From positions 135,842 through 199,841 of the forward strand of contig PGZM01000004.1 in assembly GCA_002841395.1 (NCBI GenBank): a stretch of DNA of 64,000 bases, given 5' to 3'. Shown one piece after another: positions 45,584 through 53,757 of this stretch. The position numbers and the translations under genes are program-made. Source of the stretch: Firmicutes bacterium HGW-Firmicutes-9. Lineage in GTDB: Bacteria > Bacillota > Clostridia > Christensenellales > CAG-138. The notes beneath the pieces were generated by a model. It was not told the DNA's origin. It ran no database searches and worked only from the letters and a program-made list of their open reading frames with translations. The number at the start of each line of letters is the position of its first letter. Positions within the stretch are counted from its first letter, which is position 1.

Positions 45584-46057
45584 ATGGAACAAAAACAGGA
45601 AACCGTCGACCCGGCAGAGGAGCGGCTTGCGCTGAACGAAGAGAACGTCCGTCTCCTGTGGTCGAAAACCTACAACACGGACGGCAAACCCGACTGGTCG
45701 CACATCTTTGCGTATTATCATGACGACATCGTGTTTCAGGACACGATACAGCGCATCGAGGGGAAACCGGCGTTTATCGAACTCTGCAACAGGCTCACAA
45801 CCCGCTGTAAACAGCTGCAGATGGATCTTGCAACCGTGTTCGTCAAAGACAACGAGATCATGTTCGACTGGACGATGACCATGATGTTCACGAAGTTTCC
45901 GAGCACGCCGATCTACGGAAGCACAAAGCTCACGCTCGCGCCCGACGGCAGAATCATCCGACAGCGGGATTATTACGACCTTTGGGGCGATATCTTCAAC
46001 GGGATTCCATGGTTCAAGAAACCGTATCGCAAGTTTGTCGCGAAGAAGTTCGGTTGA
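45584..46057 (+). CDS. NTF2-like (SnoaL-type) protein
   Basis: A 157-residue cytoplasmic protein behind AAAGGAGCG. The pattern of an N-terminal helix, the YYHDDIVFQDTIQRIEG segment and the C-terminal sheet (LAPDGRIIRQRDYYDLW) is typical of the SnoaL/nuclear transport factor 2 cone fold, often small isomerases or binding proteins. It lies 8 bases before the SDR gene, so the two are probably one operon. The reaction is unknown. Confidence 0.75.
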   Translation: MEQKQETVDPAEERLALNEENVRLLWSKTYNTDGKPDWSHIFAYYHDDIVFQDTIQRIEGKPAFIELCNRLTTRCKQLQMDLATVFVKDNEIMFDWTMTMMFTKFPSTPIYGSTKLTLAPDGRIIRQRDYYDLWGDIFNGIPWFKKPYRKFVAKKFG

Positions 46058-46065
46058 GGTGGCGT

Positions 46066-46983
46066 ATGAAATACACGATGGAAGACCTCGCGTTTCTCAA
46101 AAACGGCAGAGCGCAGCAGCACAAGAGCAGCGAGCCGGTGACGGGCAAAGTCTGCGTCGTCTCGGGCGCGACATCCGGCGTCGGGCTTGAGGCGGTTAAA
46201 CAGCTCGCCAAAGGCGGCGCGAAGCTCGTGTTCGTCGGTCGAAGCCAACAGAAACTGGACCAAATTAAAGCACAGTTGGAGCGCGACTACGCAACAAGCG
46301 CTGACCTCGTGGTGGCGGATTTTGCGCGACTTGCGGATGTGCGCCGCGCGGCGGAGGAGATCAACGCCCGCTATGACGTGATCGACATACTGATCAACAG
46401 CGCGGGAATTCATTCCACGAAGCGGCTGCTGAGCGAAGACGGAAATGAACTCGTATTTCAGGTGAACCATCTTGCGCCGTTTCTCTTTACCATATTGCTG
46501 TTGGATCGGGTGAAACGAAGCGTGCAGGGCAGAATCATTCAGGTCAACTCGGAAGGGCACCGTTTCGGCGGGCTCAAGATGAGCGATCTCGACTGGAAAA
46601 GTCGGTTCTATGTCGGCCTCCGCGCATACGGTGCGTCCAAAACAGCGCAGTTGATGACGGTGATCAAGCTCGCAGATCAGCTCAAGGACACCAACGTGAC
46701 GATCAACGCCATGCATCCCGGCGGCGTGCGCACAAACATCGGCAGCAACAACGGCTGGCTCTATCGCGCGTGGCTGCACGGGGTCATCTGGCACTTCCTC
46801 AAAGACCCGGTGATCTCTGGCGAGTCGCTCTATTATCTTGCCGCCGCGCCGGAGCTGAGCCGCTCTACCGGCAAGTATTTCAACCTGACCATCGACGAAA
46901 AACCCATGCCGCATGCGCTGGACGAAACCGTGCGCGAACAGATTTGGGTGAAGAGTCACGAGCTGGTGGGGCTGGAGCTGTAA
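46066..46983 (+). CDS. Short-chain dehydrogenase/reductase
   Basis: A 305-residue NAD(P)-dependent oxidoreductase. The ATG at 46066 follows GAGGTGG. The cofactor motif is SGATSGVG (33-40), NSAG lies at 111-114, and the catalytic pair is Tyr188 and Lys192 in YGASK. The layout resembles retinol-dehydrogenase-like and protochlorophyllide-reductase-like SDRs. Together with the NTF2-like protein it may act on a small hydrophobic alcohol or ketone. Substrate unknown. A terminator follows. Confidence 0.88.
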   Translation: MKYTMEDLAFLKNGRAQQHKSSEPVTGKVCVVSGATSGVGLEAVKQLAKGGAKLVFVGRSQQKLDQIKAQLERDYATSADLVVADFARLADVRRAAEEINARYDVIDILINSAGIHSTKRLLSEDGNELVFQVNHLAPFLFTILLLDRVKRSVQGRIIQVNSEGHRFGGLKMSDLDWKSRFYVGLRAYGASKTAQLMTVIKLADQLKDTNVTINAMHPGGVRTNIGSNNGWLYRAWLHGVIWHFLKDPVISGESLYYLAAAPELSRSTGKYFNLTIDEKPMPHALDETVREQIWVKSHELVGLEL

Positions 46984-47025
46984 GAAGAGTTGAATTCGTA
47001 GCCTCCCCGAAAAACGCTAACAATT

Positions 47026-47072
47026 AAAAACGCTGTCCGGTGGATCGTTGATCCGGCGGGCAGCGTTTTTTG
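47026..47072 (+). terminator. Terminator between convergent genes
   Basis: AAAAACGCTG (47026-47035) pairs with CAGCGTTTTT (47061-47070), with further pairing inside. A-rich and T-rich arms suit termination in both directions. Confidence 0.8.
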
Positions 47073-47125
47073 TGTAGAGATTATTGTGTGAGATGAACTC
47101 TCAAGCCATCACGATCGAGAAACGA

Positions 47126-48157
47126 TCAAATCAGGGAACGGACGGACGCGCGCTCGGACAGAGTAAAGTCTTTGAAGTTCTCCTGTGAACTGCGTACCTC
47201 GTCCGCTGCGATGCTGTCAAAGAGCATCTCGCAGCCGCGCATGGCGAGCAGGTTTGTGTCGATGCGCACGGTCGTCAGAGGAGGATCGATATAGGAGCTG
47301 ATCAGAATATCATCGATACCCATGATGGAGATATCCTCCGGCACGCGTAGTCCCGCGTGCTTGACGGCGCGAATGGCGCCGATGGCGTAGATATCCGCCG
47401 CGCAGAAGACCGCGGTCGGCATCACGCCGGAGTGAAGAATCTCCTGCATCTGCTTGAATGCGCTGGTATCGTCGTCACTGTCACGGGACTGCATTTGAAT
47501 CCAGCCCAACGGCACGACGATCCCCGCCTCGCCCAAGACGCTGCGATATCCTTCGAAGATTTGCTGGCTCCAAAGCGGCGGAAAACTGCCGCCGATATAG
47601 GCGATCTGCGTGTGTCCCTGCGCCATGAGATGGCGCATCGCCAACTGTGCCGCTACAAAATAGTCCACATGCAGACTCATGCAGTGGTTGGGCAGCTGAT
47701 GACTGTCTAGCAGCAGATAGGGCAGCTCCAGCTCCTGCAGGGCTGTGATGACCGCAATGGGCACGTAGCCGTAGGATACAACGCCGTCCACGCCATGGGA
47801 GCGCAGGATGTTGGGCAGGGTGACGGGAGAGGAGTCGTCCTCAAACGAGCACGCGACAAATACGAGGTTAAATTCGCGTTCTGTACAATAGCGCAAAATG
47901 TGCCTGTTCAAGCTCTCCTGAAACAGGTTCTCCAGCGGATGGTTGTTCATGTTGAACAGAACCGCGATGTTTTGCGTGCTCTTTAATATCTGGCTGCGCG
48001 CGCTCTGGCTCGGCGCAAAATTCATGCGCTCGACAACATCCATCACGCGGCGGCGCGTTTCCTCGCTGATGCCGGGGCGCTTGTTCATGACAAGCGAAAC
48101 AGTCGAGGGTGAAACCCCCGCGATTTTTGCGATATCAACGATTGTTAGCTTTGGCAT
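47126..48157 (-). CDS. LacI-family transcriptional regulator of the sugar locus
   Basis: A 343-residue regulator starting at the ATG at 48157. The helix-turn-helix and hinge are KLTIVDIAKIAGVSPSTVSL and the residues after it; the ligand-binding domain follows (NIAVLFNMNNHPLENLFQ and onward) and ends in an ERASVRSLI tail. It is divergent from the long plus-strand sugar locus and likely controls it through the CG-centred operators in the shared intergenic region. It has its own promoter at 48194-48222. The ligand is unknown. Confidence 0.93.
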   Translation of the reverse strand: MPKLTIVDIAKIAGVSPSTVSLVMNKRPGISEETRRRVMDVVERMNFAPSQSARSQILKSTQNIAVLFNMNNHPLENLFQESLNRHILRYCTEREFNLVFVACSFEDDSSPVTLPNILRSHGVDGVVSYGYVPIAVITALQELELPYLLLDSHQLPNHCMSLHVDYFVAAQLAMRHLMAQGHTQIAYIGGSFPPLWSQQIFEGYRSVLGEAGIVVPLGWIQMQSRDSDDDTSAFKQMQEILHSGVMPTAVFCAADIYAIGAIRAVKHAGLRVPEDISIMGIDDILISSYIDPPLTTVRIDTNLLAMRGCEMLFDSIAADEVRSSQENFKDFTLSERASVRSLI

Positions 48158-48193
48158 GTAGCCCTCGATTCAAACATATGTCCTAGTTGAATC

Positions 48194-48222
48194 ATTTTAA
48201 TAGATAAAATGTTTTTTGTAAA
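48194..48222 (-). promoter_or_regulatory. Promoter of the LacI regulator gene
   Basis: On the minus strand, TTTACA (48222-48217) and TAAAAT (48199-48194) have a 17-base spacer, 37 bases before the start codon. Confidence 0.55.
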
Positions 48223-48272
48223 TAGAATAGGAGGCAATTCGGGCGGATTTGTTAAATATTGTCTGCAAATAC

Positions 48273-48391
48273 AAAACGATTTAGTAAATGCGAGTGAATT
48301 TCGAATTTGTGTCAAACAAATCGACTGAAAATCGTAATAAATGCTGAATATATTGAGAATTACGCATTAGATAATTTCTACTAAAACGTTT
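48273..48391. promoter_or_regulatory. Two candidate LacI operators
   Basis: AAAACGATTT (48273-48282) and AAACGTTT (48384-48391) have the AT-rich arms and central CG usual for LacI-family operators. The second lies 11 bases upstream of the -35 of the sugar-locus promoter. The region is strikingly AT-rich compared with the genes on both sides. Confidence 0.4.
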
Positions 48392-48402
48392 GAATGTTTT
48401 TA

Positions 48403-48431
48403 TTGACAAACCGATTTTCGGCATTTATAAT
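48403..48431 (+). promoter_or_regulatory. Consensus sigma-A promoter of the sugar locus
   Basis: TTGACA at 48403-48408 and TATAAT at 48426-48431 match both consensus hexamers exactly with a 17-base spacer. Such a strong promoter usually needs a repressor, which fits the adjacent LacI gene and operators. Confidence 0.85.
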
Positions 48432-48496
48432 CAGAGCAACAGAAACACAAACGACACATCCAATCGCGGCAAACAGACATTACGGAGGAAGAGAAC

Positions 48497-49777
48497 ATGG
48501 AGCAACTGGCAATCAACGGCGGACCGAAAGCCAAGACGACGCCCAACTACCCGATGTATCCCGGCGGACTCGAAATTGGCGACGAAGAAAAAAAGCAGGT
48601 ACTGGAAGTACTGGACAATAAATACCTCTTTCGATACTATGGACCTGCCGACTGCGAATCCAAGGTCAAAGCCTTTGAGACCGCGTTTGCAGCAAAGCTC
48701 GGCGCGCGCCACGGCCTCGCAACGAGTTCCTGCACCGGCGCGCTGATCTCCTCTTTGGTTGCTTGCGGCGTCGGCCCGGGCGACGAAGTCATCGTCACCG
48801 GCTATACGTTCTTTGCCTCCTGCGCGGCTATCGTTGCGGCAAAGGCGATCCCCGTGATCGTCGAGGTGGACGAAACGCTGACCATGGACCCCGCGGATGT
48901 GGAAAAGAAGATCACGCCCGCGACCAAGGGAATCGTTGCGGTGCATATGCGCGGCGTACCGTGCGATATGGACGCAATCATGGCGATTGCGAAAAAGCAC
49001 AACCTCATCGTTGTGGAAGACTGCGCGCAGGCCGTCGGCGGTACCTACAAGGGCAAGTATCTCGGCACCATTGGTGACGCAGGTTGCTTCTCCTTCCAGT
49101 ATCACAAGACCATCACCGCGGGCGAAGGCGGCATGGTGATCACCAACGATTCGCGCATCTATGACCGTTGCATGAGCTATCACGACACGGCGGCCTGCTG
49201 GCGTCCGGATCGCTTTGCCGAGCAGAGATATGAAGGCGAGCTCTTCTGCGGCTCCAACTTCCGCATGAGCGAACTCACGGGCGCCGTGATGCTTGCGCAG
49301 CTTGGCCGCCTCGACGGGCTGCTCGCCGACATGCGCAAAAACCAGAAGCGTATCATTGACGGCATTGCGAACACCAAAGGCGTCAAGGTTCGTCCGGTGA
49401 ACGATCCCGAAGGCGATACCGGTATCTGCCTGATGTTCTATCTCGACGCAAAAGAGAAGGTCGAGCCGTTTGCCAACGCCCTCAAGGCGGAAGGCGTCGC
49501 GGCAGCGGGCGTGTTCAACGCCGGTATTCCGGATTGGCACATCTACGCGCACTGGAAGCACATCATCGAGCAGAAGACACCCACACCCGTCAACTGCCCG
49601 TGGGAATGCCCCTATCACAAGAAATCCGAGCCGGTACAGTATGATCCGGCAATGAATCCCAACACGCTGGAACTGCTTGGTCGCGTGATCCATATGGATA
49701 TCCCGCCGCAGATGACAGAGGAAGACTGCGACATGATCGTTCACGCAATCAACAAAGTAGCAGCCGTGCTGGCATAA
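48497..49777 (+). CDS. DegT/DnrJ/EryC1/StrS-family PLP aminotransferase
   Basis: A 426-residue fold-type I PLP enzyme behind TTACGGAGG. The predicted Schiff-base lysine is Lys204 in FQYHKTITAGEGG; the Asp pairing with the cofactor nitrogen is in VVEDCAQAVGG. Family members transaminate keto-sugars, keto-inositols or nucleotide-linked sugars, usually with glutamate as donor; the reverse reaction is possible. No nucleotide-sugar biosynthesis gene is near. It is first in the locus and paralogous to the gene at 55048. A hairpin follows its stop. Confidence 0.92.
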   Translation: MEQLAINGGPKAKTTPNYPMYPGGLEIGDEEKKQVLEVLDNKYLFRYYGPADCESKVKAFETAFAAKLGARHGLATSSCTGALISSLVACGVGPGDEVIVTGYTFFASCAAIVAAKAIPVIVEVDETLTMDPADVEKKITPATKGIVAVHMRGVPCDMDAIMAIAKKHNLIVVEDCAQAVGGTYKGKYLGTIGDAGCFSFQYHKTITAGEGGMVITNDSRIYDRCMSYHDTAACWRPDRFAEQRYEGELFCGSNFRMSELTGAVMLAQLGRLDGLLADMRKNQKRIIDGIANTKGVKVRPVNDPEGDTGICLMFYLDAKEKVEPFANALKAEGVAAAGVFNAGIPDWHIYAHWKHIIEQKTPTPVNCPWECPYHKKSEPVQYDPAMNPNTLELLGRVIHMDIPPQMTEEDCDMIVHAINKVAAVLA

Positions 49778-49790
49778 TATTCGCAATGAC

Positions 49791-49834
49791 GCGGAGCAGG
49801 AGCACGAATGTGAAATAGCGCTCCGCTCCGCGCT
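49791..49834 (+). terminator. Intercistronic hairpin after the first aminotransferase
   Basis: A GC-rich stem of 13 pairs with one bulge (49791-49804 with 49821-49833) and a 16-base loop is followed by a mixed T-rich stretch. Probably a partial terminator or mRNA-end stabiliser, since the next gene continues in the same direction. Confidence 0.6.
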
Positions 49835-49929
49835 TGTATTTCTCAAATAAACAGAAGCAAGAACAGGCCATTTTCACGCGACCCCATAGCGACACCCGAA
49901 CGACAAACCATCGCAAAGGAGACACGTGC

Positions 49930-50685
49930 ATGAAATACTCGCTCTGTATCGAACCGGTGTTCGAAACACTCTCGTTCTACGACAGGATTCAAGCCGCCAA
50001 AGATCTTGGGTTGGATGCGGTTGAATTCTGGGACCCGTCCGTATATGATACGAAGAAAATCGGCGACACCGCGGCGCGCGCGGGAATCCCCGTCGCCGCC
50101 TGCTGTCTCAATCAGGCCTGGACCTATCGCATGAACTTTGCCTATGACATCGTTCGCAAGAATGTTGAAAAGTCTATCGCGTTTGGCAAGGATGTCGGCT
50201 GCAGCACTTTCATCGGCCTCGCGGGAGACATAACCTGCAAAACCGACAGCCAGAAAACGCTGCTGATTGAAAACCTCAAGCGCACCGCGGAGATCTGCGA
50301 GCGCGAAGGTGTCACCATCGTGCTGGAAGCGCTGAACTCCATCTGCGACCACAAGGGATATTATCTCGATTCCAGCTACATCGGCTTTGAGATTGTCAAG
50401 GCCGTCAACAGCCCCTCGATCAAGCTGTTATTTGACTGCTACCACATGCAGCTGATGGAAGGAAACCTCGTCAACAACATCACAGACAATATTGAATTTA
50501 TCGGACATTTCCACAGCGCGGGCGTGCCGGGACGGCATGAACTCCAGCTGGGAGAGACCAACTATCCGCGCGTGATTCGCGCAGCCGAGGAGGCGGGCTA
50601 TACCGGCTACTTCGGGTTTGAATACTGGCCCACCTACGACAACAAACAATCCATTCTCGACGTTCTTCATTACGTAAAAGACTAA
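49930..50685 (+). CDS. Hydroxypyruvate-isomerase-like TIM-barrel protein
   Basis: A 251-residue protein; the ATG at 49930 follows AAAGGAGACA, and the longer upstream frame lacks a ribosome site. It belongs to the AP-endonuclease-2-type sugar isomerase barrel and looks like the Hyi branch: IVLEALN, LLFDCYHMQLMEGN, GHFHSAGVPGRHE and YFGFEYWPT. The Glu, Asp, His and Glu in these segments are the expected metal and catalytic residues. It may interconvert hydroxypyruvate and tartronate semialdehyde or epimerise a sugar. It follows the aminotransferase in the same locus. Confidence 0.82.
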   Translation: MKYSLCIEPVFETLSFYDRIQAAKDLGLDAVEFWDPSVYDTKKIGDTAARAGIPVAACCLNQAWTYRMNFAYDIVRKNVEKSIAFGKDVGCSTFIGLAGDITCKTDSQKTLLIENLKRTAEICEREGVTIVLEALNSICDHKGYYLDSSYIGFEIVKAVNSPSIKLLFDCYHMQLMEGNLVNNITDNIEFIGHFHSAGVPGRHELQLGETNYPRVIRAAEEAGYTGYFGFEYWPTYDNKQSILDVLHYVKD

Positions 50686-50707
50686 CTTTCTCCACTTTGA
50701 AACTTGC

Positions 50708-50735
50708 GCTGCGTCCGTGAAAACGGCGGACGCAG
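50708..50735 (+). terminator. Intercistronic hairpin
   Basis: A 10-bp stem (GCTGCGTCCG at 50708-50717 with 50726-50735) and a nine-base loop, without a U-tract. The following 270 bases up to the binding-protein gene hold no convincing open frame. Confidence 0.55.
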
Positions 50736-50909
50736 CCTGAACAGAAAACCGATCCGGCAGGTACCCGAAAAAACGGAACCAATGACGAATTCCGTGGGTG
50801 CACAGGGATGCGGTCTGTCTTTGGCATATCAAAATTTTACGAACCAGTGCCAGAACACGCGAACCACCAGAACGATTGCTTTTGGTTCAATCAAACGCAT
50901 GAGAACCCG

Positions 50910-50938
50910 TTGCAGGAGATTAAATCCTGTGCGATATA
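50910..50938 (+). promoter_or_regulatory. Possible internal promoter of the monosaccharide importer
   Basis: TTGCAG at 50910-50915 and GATATA at 50933-50938 have a 17-base spacer, about 70 bases before the binding-protein start. An imperfect inverted repeat (GCAGGA...TCCTGTGC) overlaps the -35 and spacer. Confidence 0.35.
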
Positions 50939-51005
50939 TGAACGAGAGAGAACCATTACAATATCCCCAAAGCGCCATCAAAAAACGAATTAGGAGGAAC
51001 CCAAG

Positions 51006-52076
51006 ATGAAACGAATGCTCTCCCTGATCCTCGCCTGCATGCTGATTGTACTATCTCTTGCCGGCTGCGCAGGAACGGCAGCGCCCACCGATTCTTCCAA
51101 GACGAAGGTCGGTCTCTGCATGCCCACCAAGGAACAGCCGATCTGGATTGCGCAGGGTGAACGACTCACCGAAGCGTTTGAGGCCGCAGGTTATGAAGTG
51201 GTCATCGAGTACGCCGAAGACGTTGTGGAACGCCAGATCACGCAGATCGAGAATATGCTGCTCAAGGGCTGCAAATATCTCGTCATCGCCGCGGTTGACG
51301 GCTATGCCATCTCCGACGCGGTGAAGAAGGCCAAAGAATCCGGCGCGACGGTCATCGCCAGCGATCGCCTGATCATGAACACGACGGACGTCGACTATTA
51401 CATGACGTTTGACCTCGTGCGCATGGGCGAAATCCAGGGCGAATACATCGAAAAAGCGCTCGGACTCAAGGACGGCAAAGGTCCGTTTACGCTCGAAATC
51501 TTCTCCGGCAGCCCGGACGATCCCAACAGCATCCCCTTCTATGAAGGCGCAATGAACATCCTCAAACCGTATATCGACAGCGGCATGCTCGTCGTCAAGT
51601 CGGGCCAGACCACGCTGGATGTCACCGGTACGCTCAAGTGGGACAGTGCAACCGCGCAGTCCCGCATGGACAACATTCTCTCGAGCTACTACACCGATCA
51701 GAAGCTGGATGCCGTGCTCGTTGCTGCGGACTGCTTGGCGCTCGGCGTTATCTCCTCGCTCAACTCGCTGGGCTACGGCTCGGACGAGAAACCTTTCCCG
51801 GTCATCACGGGTCAGGATTGCGAACTCACCGCCATCAAGTACATCCTCGAAGGCAAGCAGTCGATGACCGTGTTCCTCGATGCGCAGCTGCTCTCCGAGA
51901 AAATGGTTGCACTCGTGAGCGATCTGGAAGCGGGCAAAGAGATCACCCCGGACACCACCTACAACAACGATGCCAAAGAAGTGCCCACGCTGCTGTATGA
52001 TCCGGTCTTGATCGACAAGGACAACTACACGCTGCTCATCGATCGTGGATTCTATACTGCAGACGATCTGAACTAA
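51006..52076 (+). CDS. chvE: ChvE-type multiple-monosaccharide-binding lipoprotein
   Basis: A 356-residue exported lipoprotein: the signal peptide ends in the lipobox SLAGC with Cys21. The body is a family-2 sugar-binding protein (KVGLCMPTKEQPIWIAQGER, GATVIASDRLIMNTTDVDYYM, ITGQDCELTAIKYI) of the ChvE/XylF group, which binds aldoses and similar sugars. An AGGAGG site precedes the ATG. With the next two genes it forms a complete ABC importer. A 12-bp hairpin follows it, matching the layout after the other two binding-protein genes in the window. Confidence 0.88.
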   Translation: MKRMLSLILACMLIVLSLAGCAGTAAPTDSSKTKVGLCMPTKEQPIWIAQGERLTEAFEAAGYEVVIEYAEDVVERQITQIENMLLKGCKYLVIAAVDGYAISDAVKKAKESGATVIASDRLIMNTTDVDYYMTFDLVRMGEIQGEYIEKALGLKDGKGPFTLEIFSGSPDDPNSIPFYEGAMNILKPYIDSGMLVVKSGQTTLDVTGTLKWDSATAQSRMDNILSSYYTDQKLDAVLVAADCLALGVISSLNSLGYGSDEKPFPVITGQDCELTAIKYILEGKQSMTVFLDAQLLSEKMVALVSDLEAGKEITPDTTYNNDAKEVPTLLYDPVLIDKDNYTLLIDRGFYTADDLN

Positions 52077-52115
52077 AGAGAACAAAGCCATCGAACAAAG
52101 AGACTTCAAACTTGA

Positions 52116-52146
52116 CCGGAGTGCGGCTTTGTCCGCCGCACTCCGG
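52116..52146 (+). terminator. Strong intercistronic hairpin after the ChvE-type gene
   Basis: A 12-bp perfect stem (52116-52127 with 52135-52146) with a seven-base loop and no U-tract. The ATPase start codon lies 19 bases after it. It should stabilise the binding-protein message or reduce downstream expression. Confidence 0.75.
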
Positions 52147-52164
52147 ATCGCAGAAGGAGCACCC

Positions 52165-53679
52165 ATGTCGGAAAATATATTGGAAATGCTCGCCATTACG
52201 AAGGAATTTCCGGGAGTAAAGGCGCTCGATACCGTAAATCTGCAAGTACGCCCGGGGGAGATCCATGCCCTGGTCGGGGAGAACGGCGCGGGTAAATCCA
52301 CGCTGATGAACGTGCTCTCCGGCGTTTACCCCCACGGCAGTTATACCGGCGAAATCTTGTTAAACGGGGAGCCCGTTTGCTTTTCAAATATCGAACACAG
52401 TGAGAAAGCAGGTATCGTCATCATCCATCAGGAACTTGCACTGATTCCGTATCTTTCGATTGCGGAAAACATGTTTCTCGGCAACGAGAATAGTCAGCGC
52501 GGCGTCATCAATTGGAATAAAACGCGCTTTCGCGCCTCCGAGATGCTCAAAAAAGTCGGGTTGACGGATCATCCCGACACGCTGATTGCCAACATCGGCA
52601 TCGGCAAGCAGCAGCTGGTCGAGATCGCAAAAGCGCTCGCGAAAGAATGCAAGATATTGATTCTCGACGAACCCACAGCGGCGCTCAACGAGCGTGACAG
52701 CGAGAATCTATTAAACCTGCTCAAGCAGCTGCAAAGCGAAGGCATCACCTGCATTCTGATTTCGCATAAACTCAACGAGGTCATTGCGGTTGCGGACCGC
52801 ATTACGGTGCTGCGTGACGGCAAGACCGTAGATCATCTGGTCTGTGACTGCGCAATCTCCGAAAACCGCATCATCCGCAGCATGGTTGGCAGAGAGCTTA
52901 CCGATCGTTTCCCACCGCGCGAGAGCTCCATCGGAGAGCCGATGCTGGAGGTCAAGCACTGGAATGTGCATCATCCGCTCTATCAGGATCGCGCGGTGAT
53001 CAAAGACGTTTCGATCACACTCAACCGTGGCGAAGTGGTCGGCATCGCGGGCTTGATGGGTGCGGGACGCACGGAGTTTGCCATGAGCGTCTTTGGTCGT
53101 TCCTACGGCAGCAAAATCTCCGGCGAGCTGTATAAAAACGGCCAGCCGATCAAAATTCGCACGGTCGGCGACGCGATTCGCAACAAGATCGCTTATGTCT
53201 CCGAGGATCGCAAGAAGTTCGGCATCATCCAGCTGCTGAACATCAAAGAGAACATCACGCTTGCAAACCTCAAAAAGATCACGCGTGGCTTGATGGTGGA
53301 TGAAAACCAGCAGCGGCAGGCAGCGGATGCGTCCGTTGATGCGTTGCACATCAAGTGCGCGGGCATCAAACAGAGAACGGGCAACCTCTCTGGCGGAAAC
53401 CAGCAGAAGGTCGTACTCGCCAAGTGGATGTTCTGCGAAAGCGACGTGCTGATTCTCGATGAACCCACGCGCGGCATCGACGTCGGGGCAAAGTTCGACG
53501 TATACAAGATCATCAACCGCATGGTGGACGAAGGCAAGGCCGTGCTGGTCATCTCCAGTGAACTGCCGGAGCTGCTCGGCGTTTGCGACCGTATCTATAT
53601 CATGAGCGAAGGCGAGATCAAGGGCGAAATGCAAGCCAGGGAGGCAACGCAGGAGTCGATCATGCGGCTGCTGGTATAA
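52165..53679 (+). CDS. mmsA: Monosaccharide ABC transporter ATPase (MmsA/GguA, XylG/RbsA-like)
   Basis: A 504-residue protein with two ATPase domains in tandem. The ATG at 52165 follows GAAGGAG. Domain one has Walker A GENGAGKS (38-45), the signature IGIGKQQLVEIAKAL region and Walker B ILILDEPTAALN. Domain two (about 260-504) has the reduced Walker A typical of this family (GLMGAGRTE), the signature LSGGNQQKV and Walker B LILDEPTRGID. It powers uptake through the permease 78 bases downstream. Confidence 0.93.
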   Translation: MSENILEMLAITKEFPGVKALDTVNLQVRPGEIHALVGENGAGKSTLMNVLSGVYPHGSYTGEILLNGEPVCFSNIEHSEKAGIVIIHQELALIPYLSIAENMFLGNENSQRGVINWNKTRFRASEMLKKVGLTDHPDTLIANIGIGKQQLVEIAKALAKECKILILDEPTAALNERDSENLLNLLKQLQSEGITCILISHKLNEVIAVADRITVLRDGKTVDHLVCDCAISENRIIRSMVGRELTDRFPPRESSIGEPMLEVKHWNVHHPLYQDRAVIKDVSITLNRGEVVGIAGLMGAGRTEFAMSVFGRSYGSKISGELYKNGQPIKIRTVGDAIRNKIAYVSEDRKKFGIIQLLNIKENITLANLKKITRGLMVDENQQRQAADASVDALHIKCAGIKQRTGNLSGGNQQKVVLAKWMFCESDVLILDEPTRGIDVGAKFDVYKIINRMVDEGKAVLVISSELPELLGVCDRIYIMSEGEIKGEMQAREATQESIMRLLV

Positions 53680-53757
53680 GACACGATATGATCTACCAAA
53701 TGAAACCGGAACATATTTTTCCGAACGCTGTATCGATGAAGGGAACGGACAAAGACT

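Noticed and set aside
48431..49846. A minus-strand open frame of 471 codons opposite the first aminotransferase.
   Set aside because: It is an antisense shadow crossing the consensus promoter's start region, with no family resemblance.
50704..51009. A 101-codon plus-strand open frame before the ChvE-type gene.
   Set aside because: It overlaps a hairpin and a possible promoter, has no ribosome site and an unnatural Arg/Asn/Thr-rich composition.
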